The position numbers and the translations under genes were made by a program. A DNA stretch of 64,000 bases from an uncultured Clostridia bacterium (lineage in GTDB: Bacteria > Bacillota > Clostridia > Oscillospirales > Acutalibacteraceae). The stretch is taken from assembly GCA_937920235.1 (NCBI GenBank), contig CALGUK010000034.1, positions 248,001 to 312,000 on the forward strand. Reading direction: 5' to 3'. The notes beneath the pieces are model-generated. The model did no database searches, was not told the origin of the DNA, and saw only the letters and a program-made list of their open reading frames with translations. How positions within the stretch are numbered: the stretch's first letter is position 1; each line of letters begins with the position of its first letter. This document shows, piece by piece, positions 33,237-41,193 of the stretch.

Positions 33237-33330
33237 AATAAAGATTTCACCTTTCACAAAATTTCTGTTGTATTATACCACAAAAAGACGGAGCGGACAA
33301 TAGATGTGTTCCGAATCAGAGCTCAAAAAG

Positions 33331-33357
33331 AAAACCACGGTGCGAAACCGTGGTTTT
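33331..33357 (-). terminator. Terminator of the transketolase/aminotransferase operon
   Basis: Stem aaaaccacgg / ccgtggtttt with loop tgcgaaa. On the minus strand it is followed by ctttttgag. It lies 16 bases past the stop of the last gene of the five-gene operon. Confidence 0.85.
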
Positions 33358-33372
33358 CTATTGTGTATTATC

Positions 33373-34179
33373 TTATTTTGCCAATGCGCCGACTTCAAGC
33401 ATAAATCCGCCGAGCTGTGCGCCGAATTCAGGACCGCCCTCCATAATGAGCTTACCTGCTTTTGTTGATTCGAGCATATCGTCTGTGCTTAAGAGAATAC
33501 CGAGTGCCGACTCAAGACAGTCGAAACGGAGTGTAAAGAAAGGCATTGCTCTCTTATATTCACCTCTGCCGGCTCTTGATTTACCCGCTTTGATACGAAT
33601 AAAAGCAGAAACCTCCGGATGATTATCAACTGCAAAAGCGTAAACACGGTCGGGACTCTTTGATGTCCAATCCTTAATTTCAGGATGACCTAACTTGTTA
33701 AGCTGACTGATACCGCTTGAAAGAAGATAGAAGAAGCACTTAACCATAAGCACCTGTGTTTCTTCATCTTTCGGAGCAGCAGTTGCACCTGTAAGTGCTG
33801 AAAGCTTAAGAAGCGTCATAAGCATTGCCTTGAAAGCACCGAAGCTCTTGAATACACCCTTCATTTTCGGAAGAGTCTTGGGACCGATTTTTCCCTTGAA
33901 AAATGCATTCATAGCCTCAATAGTCTTGAATTCAAGCTCAACATCGGGTGCTTCGTGAGCACTGTCGAGCTTTGTTTCCCATTCACCATCCGTAATGATA
34001 AAGTGAGTGGAATATTTTCCGCCCGGAGCATCAGCGTCAAGTGCGCTTACCTGAAGCACCGCGTTCATACCATCAAATTGCTTTTTCAGTGACGGTACAT
34101 CGTTTGCGATAACCTTCAAGAGTGGCAATGCAGCATTGAAAAATATTTTTGATGCATAAAGTTCATTTTGTTCGTGCAT
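33373..34179 (-). CDS. SCP2-like hydrophobic-ligand protein, last gene of operon
   Basis: 268 residues from ATG 34179 (SD-like agagag upstream; TTG 34203 is the longer alternative). No cysteine cluster, signal peptide or membrane helix is seen. The N-terminal half has the look of a sterol-carrier-protein-2 fold: THFIITDGEWETKLDSAHEAPDVELEFKTIEAMNAFFKGKI. The C-terminal half repeats the theme weakly (VSAFIRIKAG ... FFTLRFDCLESALGILLS ... KLIMEGGPEF). SCP2 domains bind lipids or other hydrophobic ligands. A distant paralog begins the same operon (37447-38211). A role in presenting a ligand to the transketolase or aminotransferase is inference. Confidence 0.8.
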   Translation of the reverse strand: MHEQNELYASKIFFNAALPLLKVIANDVPSLKKQFDGMNAVLQVSALDADAPGGKYSTHFIITDGEWETKLDSAHEAPDVELEFKTIEAMNAFFKGKIGPKTLPKMKGVFKSFGAFKAMLMTLLKLSALTGATAAPKDEETQVLMVKCFFYLLSSGISQLNKLGHPEIKDWTSKSPDRVYAFAVDNHPEVSAFIRIKAGKSRAGRGEYKRAMPFFTLRFDCLESALGILLSTDDMLESTKAGKLIMEGGPEFGAQLGGFMLEVGALAK

Positions 34180-34212
34180 ATTATCAACTCTCTTTCTGAA
34201 CAATGAAGCGGA

Positions 34213-35220
34213 TTATACTTCGTCGTCCCAGTTATCGTCTTCTTCAAAGTCTGCGTTCATCATTTCGCGAACAGAAGCAATAATTCCGTTTGCGTCGATA
34301 CCTGCATCAGCCATAATGTCTTCCTGCAGACCGATCATTGCAAAGCTCTTATGACCGAGCATCTTGAATGCACAGCCCTTGCCGTACTGAGCCATAACCT
34401 CTGCAACGGCCGAACCGAGACCGCCTGTTACGAGATGGTCTTCAACCGTGATAATTCTTCTTGTGTCAGAAATTGCCTTCTGAATTGCTTCAACGTCAAT
34501 GGGACTGATTGTGTGCATATTGAGAACGCGAACACTGAGACCGTCGTTTTTCTTAAGGAAGTCAGCAGCCTGCTTTGCCTGGAACACACAGGAACCGCAA
34601 GCAATAACCGTAATATCTGTACCTTCACAGATTTCTACAGCCTTACCAACTTCAAAGCCGTAATCCTGGTTTTCATAGAGAACACGGTCAAAACCACGGT
34701 TAATACGAATATAGTAAGGACCGAAGTTTTCATAAGCAGCGTTAACCGCATTTGCTGTTTCAAATCCGTCAGCAGGAACAATAACCGTAAGGTTAGGCAT
34801 TGCTCTTGTAATTGCAAGGTCGGTGATAGCGTGGTGAGTTGAACCTGCCTGACCGAAGGATGTACCTGAGTGAGTAGCAATAATCTTTGCGTTTACGTTC
34901 TGATAGCAGATGTCAGTATGAAGCTGGTCACAGGCACGCATTGATGTGAATGCGGAGAAGCCTGAAAGGAACGGAATCATACCGGCTCTTGCCATACCTG
35001 CGGCAACACCGAACATATCCTGCTCTGCGATACCGACATTGATAACTCTTTCGGGACAAACCTTAAGAACGTCACCGAGCTTTGTTGATTTTGCAAGGTC
35101 AGCCGTAATGGCAACAACCTTGGGGTCTTTCAAAATAATATCGGCAAGTGCCTTACCGTAAATTTCTGCTGTAGAGAGAGCAGTCTGGTCAACTGCCGTA
35201 TAAACAAATCCGCCTGCCAT
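34213..35220 (-). CDS. Transketolase-like enzyme, C-terminal subunit
   Basis: 335 residues. It holds the pyrimidine-binding domain (VINVGIAEQDMFGVAAGMARAG, with the conserved catalytic glutamate in IAEQ; SGFSAFTSMRACDQ) and the C-terminal transketolase domain (VRVLNMHTISPID, TVEDHLVTGGLG). With the N-terminal subunit encoded two bases upstream it would form a split thiamine-diphosphate transketolase of normal total size (about 628 residues). The extra C-terminal tail is acidic (DFEEDDNWDDEV). Split transketolases are common in Firmicutes and archaea and include specialised, non-pentose-phosphate enzymes. The neighbours argue for a special substrate here. Confidence 0.9.
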   Translation of the reverse strand: MAGGFVYTAVDQTALSTAEIYGKALADIILKDPKVVAITADLAKSTKLGDVLKVCPERVINVGIAEQDMFGVAAGMARAGMIPFLSGFSAFTSMRACDQLHTDICYQNVNAKIIATHSGTSFGQAGSTHHAITDLAITRAMPNLTVIVPADGFETANAVNAAYENFGPYYIRINRGFDRVLYENQDYGFEVGKAVEICEGTDITVIACGSCVFQAKQAADFLKKNDGLSVRVLNMHTISPIDVEAIQKAISDTRRIITVEDHLVTGGLGSAVAEVMAQYGKGCAFKMLGHKSFAMIGLQEDIMADAGIDANGIIASVREMMNADFEEDDNWDDEV

Positions 35221-35222
35221 AA

Positions 35223-36104
35223 TTATTTACCCTCCTTTTCTGCTCTTGCAACTCTTGCTGCATAGTCCTCGTCAAGCTCTTTATTAAACTTTTCAAAGAG
35301 AGCATCGTCGATAGCACCGTAATGCCAGGTGTAATCTCCCTCGATTGACTTGATACCTGCGCCCTTCTTTGTATCCATAAGAATACAGGTAGGTGCCTGG
35401 GGCTCTTTTGCTCTTTCAATTGCAACGTCAATTGCGTCGCAGAGCTCACCGATGTTGTTACCGTCAACAACGATTGTATTGAAGCCGAAGGCTGTCATCT
35501 TGTCAGCAAGCGGCTCAAGCTTCATAACATCTTCCGTATTACCGTCAATCATATTGTGGTTACGGTCGATAAATACGATACAGTTGGAAAGGTTATAGTG
35601 GTTCATTGTCATAAAGCCTTCCCAGCAGGAGCCTTCACCGAGCTCACCGTCGCCTGTAACTACATATGTAAGGAAATCCTTATTCTGAAGTCTTGCGGCA
35701 AGAGCCGTACCTGCTGCGATTGACGGGCCGTGACCGAGTGAGCCTGTTGAAGCGTCAACACCGACAACCTTGTTTGAGTCAAGGTGCATACCCATTTTTG
35801 AACCGGAAAGGTTGAATGATTTAAGCATTTCAACATCGTTGAAGCCCTTGTCACAAAGAACGGGAGCATAAGCGATTGCAGCATGACCTTTTGAAAGAAT
35901 AAATCTGTCACGGTCATCCCACTTGGGATCTTCAACCTTGATGTTGAGATACTTGTGATAAAGAACTGTGAGAAGGTCCATAACACTCATACCGCCGCCG
36001 AAGTGTCCGCTGCCTGCCCAGACCGTTGTCTGTACACAGAGCTTGCGGAGATCAAGGGCTTTCTTTTCGAGTCGGAGCCATTCTGCTTTTGTTAAATTAG
36101 CCAT
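35223..36104 (-). CDS. Transketolase-like enzyme, N-terminal subunit
   Basis: 293 residues. It is the thiamine-diphosphate-binding half: GSGHFGGGMSVMDLLTVLYHKYL, the conserved FILSKGHAAIAYAP, and the diphosphate/Mg motif GDGELGEGSCWEGF ... DRNHNMIDG. The SD is ggaggg. The pairing with the C-terminal subunit (two-base gap) gives the full enzyme. Such enzymes move a two-carbon ketol unit between a ketose and an aldehyde. The donor and acceptor are not evident from sequence. Confidence 0.9.
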   Translation of the reverse strand: MANLTKAEWLRLEKKALDLRKLCVQTTVWAGSGHFGGGMSVMDLLTVLYHKYLNIKVEDPKWDDRDRFILSKGHAAIAYAPVLCDKGFNDVEMLKSFNLSGSKMGMHLDSNKVVGVDASTGSLGHGPSIAAGTALAARLQNKDFLTYVVTGDGELGEGSCWEGFMTMNHYNLSNCIVFIDRNHNMIDGNTEDVMKLEPLADKMTAFGFNTIVVDGNNIGELCDAIDVAIERAKEPQAPTCILMDTKKGAGIKSIEGDYTWHYGAIDDALFEKFNKELDEDYAARVARAEKEGK

Positions 36105-36163
36105 AATTTTCCCTCCAAGAAAATTTTTATAACACGGAATCCCTTTTCCGTTATTTTACTTTA

Positions 36164-37432
36164 TCAGCCTCTAAGCTCGGGGTGATTCTTAGCAACTACT
36201 GAGAATGCGTCTTCTGCAATTTCAATAGATTTCTTAATATCTTCTTCTGTAAGAGAAGCGTTTATGAAGTGGTTGTGGTGAGATGTGATAAATAAACCGC
36301 GGTTAACACATTCTGCAACCCATTCCTGATGGAGCATAAGGCTGTCATCATTGGCGATTCTCAAATAGAAGAGAGCGGGCTCGCCCGAAACTACAAGGTC
36401 AAAGCCGTGCTCAGCACCGGCTGCCTTGAAGCCGTCTGTAACCATTTTACCGAGACGGCGGAACATTGTCGGCGTGTCAAGAGCCTTCATTTTGTTGATA
36501 CAGGCGATACAAGCGGCAAAAGGAACACCGCTGAGCCAGTATGAACCTGTGTATGTGATACCTGAAACAGTCGCCTTCATATGCTCACCGCCGCAAAGTG
36601 CTGACATATTGTATCCGTTTGCAAGAGCCTTGCAGAAGCAGATAAGGTCAGCCTTGAAGCCGTAGTAGTGGTCAGAGCCTGCAAGGTCAAGACGGAATCC
36701 CGCACGGACATCGTCGATAATAAGAACTACGCCGTGGTCGTCACACCATTTGCGGACTGCCTGCCAGTATTCCTTTGAAGCAACCTCGTTATCCTTGAAA
36801 TTACCGTGGTCATAGGGCTGTGCAATAAGACCGGCAATGTCGCCGTTATTGTCGTCATAAGCCTTCTGCAATGCATCCAGGTCAAACCAGGGAACAATAA
36901 CATTGTTTGCAACATCCTCGGGAGTGATGCCGGGATAGTCGATTTTCTGTGCCCACGGGAAATCTCCGTGATAATAATATTTAAGGAAGATAATCTTCTT
37001 TTTATGTGTATGCGCTCTTGCCGCCATTGTTGCAAGAGTAGTTGTATCAGAACCGTTTTTGCAGAAGAATGCCCAGTCTGCAGAAGCAACCGTATCAACA
37101 AGAGTTTCGGCACATTCAACCATTACCTTTGCAGGTGCGGTTGTGCAGTTGCCGAGCTTGAGCTGCTTGAGTGCGGCGGCATCAACATCGGGGTCGTTAT
37201 AGCCGAGAACATTGGGGCCGTATGCACACATATAGTCGATATATTTGTTGCCGTCAACATCCCAGAAGTATGAGCCCTGTGCTTTTTCTGAGAAGGAGGG
37301 CCATCTGTTAACGGGAATCCACTGACCCTCAGCAGGCCCCAGGTGACCGTAAATACCTGACGGAATTACCTTTGTTGCACGCTGAAACATCTCGCGGCTT
37401 TTCGTGGTATCATATGTTGGAAATTTACTCAT
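36164..37432 (-). CDS. Class III PLP aminotransferase, GSA-aminomutase-like
   Basis: 422 residues. It belongs to the class III family near glutamate-1-semialdehyde aminomutase. Seen are WDVDGNKYIDYMCAYGPNVLGY, CKNGSDTTTLATMAARAHT (phosphate loop), LIIDDVRAGFRLDLAG (aspartate contacting the PLP nitrogen) and FCKALANGYNMSAL with the probable PLP lysine. It is not a standard hemL: no heme genes are nearby and the motif around the lysine resembles amino-sugar or aldehyde aminotransferases. It sits between an SCP2-like gene (14 bases upstream) and the split transketolase. Together they may add an amino group to a ketol product, which is inference. Confidence 0.88.
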   Translation of the reverse strand: MSKFPTYDTTKSREMFQRATKVIPSGIYGHLGPAEGQWIPVNRWPSFSEKAQGSYFWDVDGNKYIDYMCAYGPNVLGYNDPDVDAAALKQLKLGNCTTAPAKVMVECAETLVDTVASADWAFFCKNGSDTTTLATMAARAHTHKKKIIFLKYYYHGDFPWAQKIDYPGITPEDVANNVIVPWFDLDALQKAYDDNNGDIAGLIAQPYDHGNFKDNEVASKEYWQAVRKWCDDHGVVLIIDDVRAGFRLDLAGSDHYYGFKADLICFCKALANGYNMSALCGGEHMKATVSGITYTGSYWLSGVPFAACIACINKMKALDTPTMFRRLGKMVTDGFKAAGAEHGFDLVVSGEPALFYLRIANDDSLMLHQEWVAECVNRGLFITSHHNHFINASLTEEDIKKSIEIAEDAFSVVAKNHPELRG

Positions 37433-37446
37433 ATCCGTTTTCCTCC

Positions 37447-38211
37447 TTACGCTAAGTATAATGCAACTCTGTCGAGAATACGGTTTACATTGTCAACCAT
37501 TGAAATAAGTCCGCGGATAACGATATTGCCGTTACCGACATGGTCAATGGAGTTAACCGTGCCTGCAAAGAGAGCGTTTGCAAGCTCCAGATCACAGAAT
37601 TCCATAATCGCGCGGGGCTTCTCGGAAGCCTGCTTGATAGTGACAAGGTGATTGTTCTTTACCCGGATTGTTGAATACACAGTATCCTTGATGCCGAGCT
37701 GAATGTCGCCGTCAGCAATGCTTGAAGCACTGAATTTGCCGATTTCATCCTGATTGCCTATCTGTGAAATTGCAACCGACACGGTGTAGAAGGTACACAG
37801 CGTGTTCAGACGGAAGAATTCAGGATCCTTGAGAGCTTCCTCAGACGGTCTCATAACCTCGGTAAGTCTGTCTGTAAGTGCTGTAAAGGTCTTTAAAAGG
37901 AAATTGATTTTTGTAAGACCTTTTGTGGGGATGGGTGTTACCTTGCCGTCAATAATTCCGTTAAATTTTTCACAGGAAGAAACGGGAATCTTAATATCGC
38001 ACTTGCTGTTTACACCGTCTTCCATACGGCATCCTTTTGAAGAAAAACAAAGTGTTGCACTCGGGCCTCCCTTTACATCAAAAGCCACAGACACGGGGGC
38101 TTCAAGAGATGAGAGAATCTCTTTTGCCTTGCTGTCAAGCTCACAAAGGTTTTCCAATGTGCCCAGAACCGCATACATATTTATGTATGCAAGAGTTCTT
38201 GAATCAGTCAT
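37447..38211 (-). CDS. SCP2-like hydrophobic-ligand protein, first gene of operon
   Basis: 254 residues from ATG 38211 with a strong SD (aaggaggaag); the ORF from 38268 would start next to the promoter. It is a distant relative of the last gene in the operon. It has two SCP2-like halves: SVAFDVKGGPSATLCFSS ... CDIKIPVSSCEKFNGIIDGK and STIRVKNNHLVTIKQ ... AIMEFCDLELANALFAGTVNS. No catalytic motif, signal peptide or membrane helix is present. As first gene of the operon it may act with, or carry the substrate of, the aminotransferase encoded 14 bases downstream. Confidence 0.8.
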   Translation of the reverse strand: MTDSRTLAYINMYAVLGTLENLCELDSKAKEILSSLEAPVSVAFDVKGGPSATLCFSSKGCRMEDGVNSKCDIKIPVSSCEKFNGIIDGKVTPIPTKGLTKINFLLKTFTALTDRLTEVMRPSEEALKDPEFFRLNTLCTFYTVSVAISQIGNQDEIGKFSASSIADGDIQLGIKDTVYSTIRVKNNHLVTIKQASEKPRAIMEFCDLELANALFAGTVNSIDHVGNGNIVIRGLISMVDNVNRILDRVALYLA

Positions 38212-38272
38212 TTTTACTTCCTCCTTGAATGATTTTTGCTGTAACAAAATTCTGAAATTTATATACACATTA

Positions 38273-38301
38273 AGAATACCAAAAAAAACGCTTCAAATCA
38301 A
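38273..38301 (-). promoter_or_regulatory. Promoter of the SCP2/aminotransferase/transketolase operon
   Basis: On the minus strand, TTGATT (38296-38301), a 17-base spacer and TATTCT (38273-38278). It lies about 60 bases upstream of the chosen start at 38211. Confidence 0.6.
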
Positions 38302-38393
38302 GGAAAAAGCATAAAAATTTCACAAAAAGTTAATGATTTTTTCTGAAAAGTATGTTATAATGTGACCAATATATAATGGGTAGGTTTAAGCAG

Positions 38394-38423
38394 TTGACAA
38401 AAATTTACGCAAAAACTTAAAAT
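38394..38423 (+). promoter_or_regulatory. Promoter of secA
   Basis: TTGACA (38394-38399), an 18-base spacer and TAAAAT (38418-38423), 31 bases before the secA start. Other TATAAT-like words at 38356 and 38372 lack a good -35 box. Confidence 0.65.
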
Positions 38424-38454
38424 TTGCCATTATTCTGAAAGGACAGATACAAAA

Positions 38455-41181
38455 ATGTCGTTATTTAAAAAGCTTTTCGGTGATTATTCTTCAAGAGAAA
38501 TCAAAAGAATAATTCCGATTCAGAAAAAGGTTCTTGAGCTTGAAGAGGAGTATAAAAAACTGACTGATGCCCAGCTTCAGGCAAAAACTCCCGAGTTCAA
38601 GGAGAGACTTAAAAACGGAGAAACGCTCGACGATATTCTTCCCGAGGCATTTGCGGCTTGCCGTGAGGCTTCGGCACGAGTTCTCAATATGCGTCACTTC
38701 CCCGTGCAGATAATCGGCGGTATCGTGCTTCATCAGGGCAGAATTGCCGAGATGAGAACCGGTGAAGGTAAAACACTTGTGGCAACGCTTCCGGCATATC
38801 TTAATGCTTTGGCCGGCAAGGGTGTTCATATCGTTACGGTTAACGATTATCTTGCCCGCCGTGACTCTGAATGGATGGGTAAGCTTTATCGCTTTATGGG
38901 ACTCACGGTAGGTCTTATCGTTCACGATCTCAACGGTGAGCAGAGACGTGAGGCTTATGCCTGCGACATCACATACGGTACGAATAACGAGATGGGATTT
39001 GACTATCTGCGTGATAATATGGTTATCTATGCAGAGCAGAGGGTTCAGCGCGGACACAGCTTTGCCATTGTGGATGAGGTTGACTCCATTCTTATCGACG
39101 AGGCAAGAACACCTCTTATCATTTCCGGTATGGGCGACAAGTCAAATGAGCTCTATAAGGTCGCAAACGAGTTCGCAAAGCGTCTCAAAATGTATGTTGT
39201 AAAGGAAATTGATGCAAAGCAGGGAATAGAAAATACCGTTCCCGAGGAATATGACTTTGTTGTTGACGAAAAAGCCAAGTCCGCATCGCTTACAAAAGGC
39301 GGTATCAAAAAAGCGGAAAAGGCATTCGGTGTGGAAAATCTTGCAGATGTAGAGAACCTTACGCTTCAGCATCACATCGACCTGGCTATCAAGGCGATCG
39401 GTGTTATGAAGCGCGATGTGGATTACGTTGTCAAGGACGGCCAGGTTCTGATTGTTGACGAATTTACGGGTCGTATTATGATGGGACGCCGTTATTCCGA
39501 CGGTCTTCATCAGGCTATCGAAGCAAAAGAGAATGTCAAGGTGGAGCGTGAGTCAAAAACTCTTGCAACCATCACATTCCAGAACTATTTCCGTCAGTAT
39601 GCCAAGCTTTCGGGTATGACGGGTACTGCAATGACGGAAAGCGGCGAGTTTCAGGAGATTTACAGCCTTGATGTTATCGAAATTCCCACGAACAAACCGA
39701 TGGTGCGTGCGGATGAGGAGGATGTTCTCTACAAGACGGAGGCTGTAAAATTCAAGGCTATTATCGAGCAGATTCTTGAATGTAACAAAAAGGGTCAGCC
39801 CGTGCTTGTGGGTACTACAAATATCGAAAAGAGTGAGTTGCTCAGCAAGGCGCTCAAGCGTGCAGGCATAAAGCACAATGTACTCAATGCAAAATATCAC
39901 GATAAGGAAGCGGAAATCATCGCCCAGGCAGGCTCACTCGGTGCCGTTACCATTGCTACGAATATGGCAGGACGAGGAACCGACATCATCCTCGGCGGTA
40001 ACCCCGATTATATGGCTCGTGCCGAGATGAGAAAAATGGATTTCTCCGACGAGCTCATTGCCGAGGCAACAGGCTTTGCCGAAACGGATAATACCGATAT
40101 TATTGAGGCGAGAAGAGTTTACCGTGAGCTTGAGCAGAAGTATAAGGATCAGCTTAAGGATGAGGCCGAAAAGGTTCGCGAGGCAGGCGGACTTTATATC
40201 ATAGGTACCGAGCGTCACGAATCACGAAGAATCGACAACCAGCTCAGAGGACGAGCAGGCCGTCAGGGTGACCCGGGTCGCAGCAAGTTCTATCTCTCTG
40301 CTGAGGACGAATTGCTCAGACTTTTCGCAGGCGACAGATTCTATAATATTCTCGACTCCTTCAAGAGTGCGGCTGAGCTTCCCATTGAGGCGAAGATTTT
40401 CTCAAGTACCATAGAAAATGCACAGAAAAAGGTTGAGGGCAACCACTTTGCCGCAAGACGCAACGTGCTCAAGTTTGACGACGTTATGAATGAGCAGAGA
40501 AAGAAAATTTACGAGCAGCGCAACCGTGTGCTTGACGGATACGATATCCACGCTGCAATTCTCAAGATGTTTGACGGATATTTCGACGAGCAGGTTGATT
40601 TCTACTGTCCCGCATCTCAGTCTCCTGAGGATTGGAACAGAGCAGGACTTGTGAAAAAGCTCGGTTATCTTGCCGAGGAGGGGCTTGAGACAAGGTTCAA
40701 TACGAATGAGGAATACAAGGAGTATTTCTATAACAAGGCAATGGATATTTACAATGCCAAGTTTGAGGAGTACGGCGAAAAGCTTATGGCTGAGCTTGAG
40801 AGAAAGGTATTGCTCAGAAATGTTGACCAGCGTTGGATGGATCATCTTGACGCTATGGAGGAGCTCAAGCGCGGAATTTATCTCCGTTCATACGCTCAGC
40901 AGGATCCCGTAGTGGCATTCCGTATGGAAAGCTTTGATATGTTTGATGAAATGAACTCACTTATCCGTGAGGGTACGGTGACAACTCTCGTGCTTTTCCG
41001 TCTCAGAAGTGAAGAAGATGTAAAGCGTGAGCAGACCGCAAAGATTACTGCCACAAGCGGAGCTTCTGACGGAAGTGAGAAAAAACAGCCCGTAAGAAAG
41101 GGTCAAAAGGTCGGCAGAAACGATCCCTGTCCCTGCGGAAGCGGTAAAAAATACAAAAAGTGCTGCGGTGCTGATGAATAA
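38455..41181 (+). CDS. secA: Preprotein translocase ATPase SecA
   Basis: 908 residues. It drives secreted proteins through SecYEG. The first nucleotide-binding domain has MRTGEGKTLVATLPAYLNAL (Walker A) and IVDEVDSILIDEARTPLIIS (Walker B). The substrate-crosslinking region follows, then the second ATPase lobe (ATNMAGRGTDIILGGNP, GRAGRQGDPGRSKFYLS). The helical scaffold is complete. The C-terminus ends in a SEC-C zinc motif, CPCGSGKKYKKCC, which contacts SecB-like factors and ribosomes. The SD is gaaagga. It probably heads a three-gene operon. Confidence 0.98.
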   Translation: MSLFKKLFGDYSSREIKRIIPIQKKVLELEEEYKKLTDAQLQAKTPEFKERLKNGETLDDILPEAFAACREASARVLNMRHFPVQIIGGIVLHQGRIAEMRTGEGKTLVATLPAYLNALAGKGVHIVTVNDYLARRDSEWMGKLYRFMGLTVGLIVHDLNGEQRREAYACDITYGTNNEMGFDYLRDNMVIYAEQRVQRGHSFAIVDEVDSILIDEARTPLIISGMGDKSNELYKVANEFAKRLKMYVVKEIDAKQGIENTVPEEYDFVVDEKAKSASLTKGGIKKAEKAFGVENLADVENLTLQHHIDLAIKAIGVMKRDVDYVVKDGQVLIVDEFTGRIMMGRRYSDGLHQAIEAKENVKVERESKTLATITFQNYFRQYAKLSGMTGTAMTESGEFQEIYSLDVIEIPTNKPMVRADEEDVLYKTEAVKFKAIIEQILECNKKGQPVLVGTTNIEKSELLSKALKRAGIKHNVLNAKYHDKEAEIIAQAGSLGAVTIATNMAGRGTDIILGGNPDYMARAEMRKMDFSDELIAEATGFAETDNTDIIEARRVYRELEQKYKDQLKDEAEKVREAGGLYIIGTERHESRRIDNQLRGRAGRQGDPGRSKFYLSAEDELLRLFAGDRFYNILDSFKSAAELPIEAKIFSSTIENAQKKVEGNHFAARRNVLKFDDVMNEQRKKIYEQRNRVLDGYDIHAAILKMFDGYFDEQVDFYCPASQSPEDWNRAGLVKKLGYLAEEGLETRFNTNEEYKEYFYNKAMDIYNAKFEEYGEKLMAELERKVLLRNVDQRWMDHLDAMEELKRGIYLRSYAQQDPVVAFRMESFDMFDEMNSLIREGTVTTLVLFRLRSEEDVKREQTAKITATSGASDGSEKKQPVRKGQKVGRNDPCPCGSGKKYKKCCGADE

Positions 41182-41193
41182 GGAGGAATAACC

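Noticed and set aside
34351..34842. 163-residue forward ORF opposite the transketolase subunit
   Set aside because: Cysteine/asparagine-rich antisense frame with no SD, covered by a well-supported gene.
36164..37432. Assignment of the aminotransferase as hemL
   Set aside because: It has the class III fold, but no heme genes are nearby and the lysine-region motif and operon partners differ from glutamate-1-semialdehyde aminomutase.
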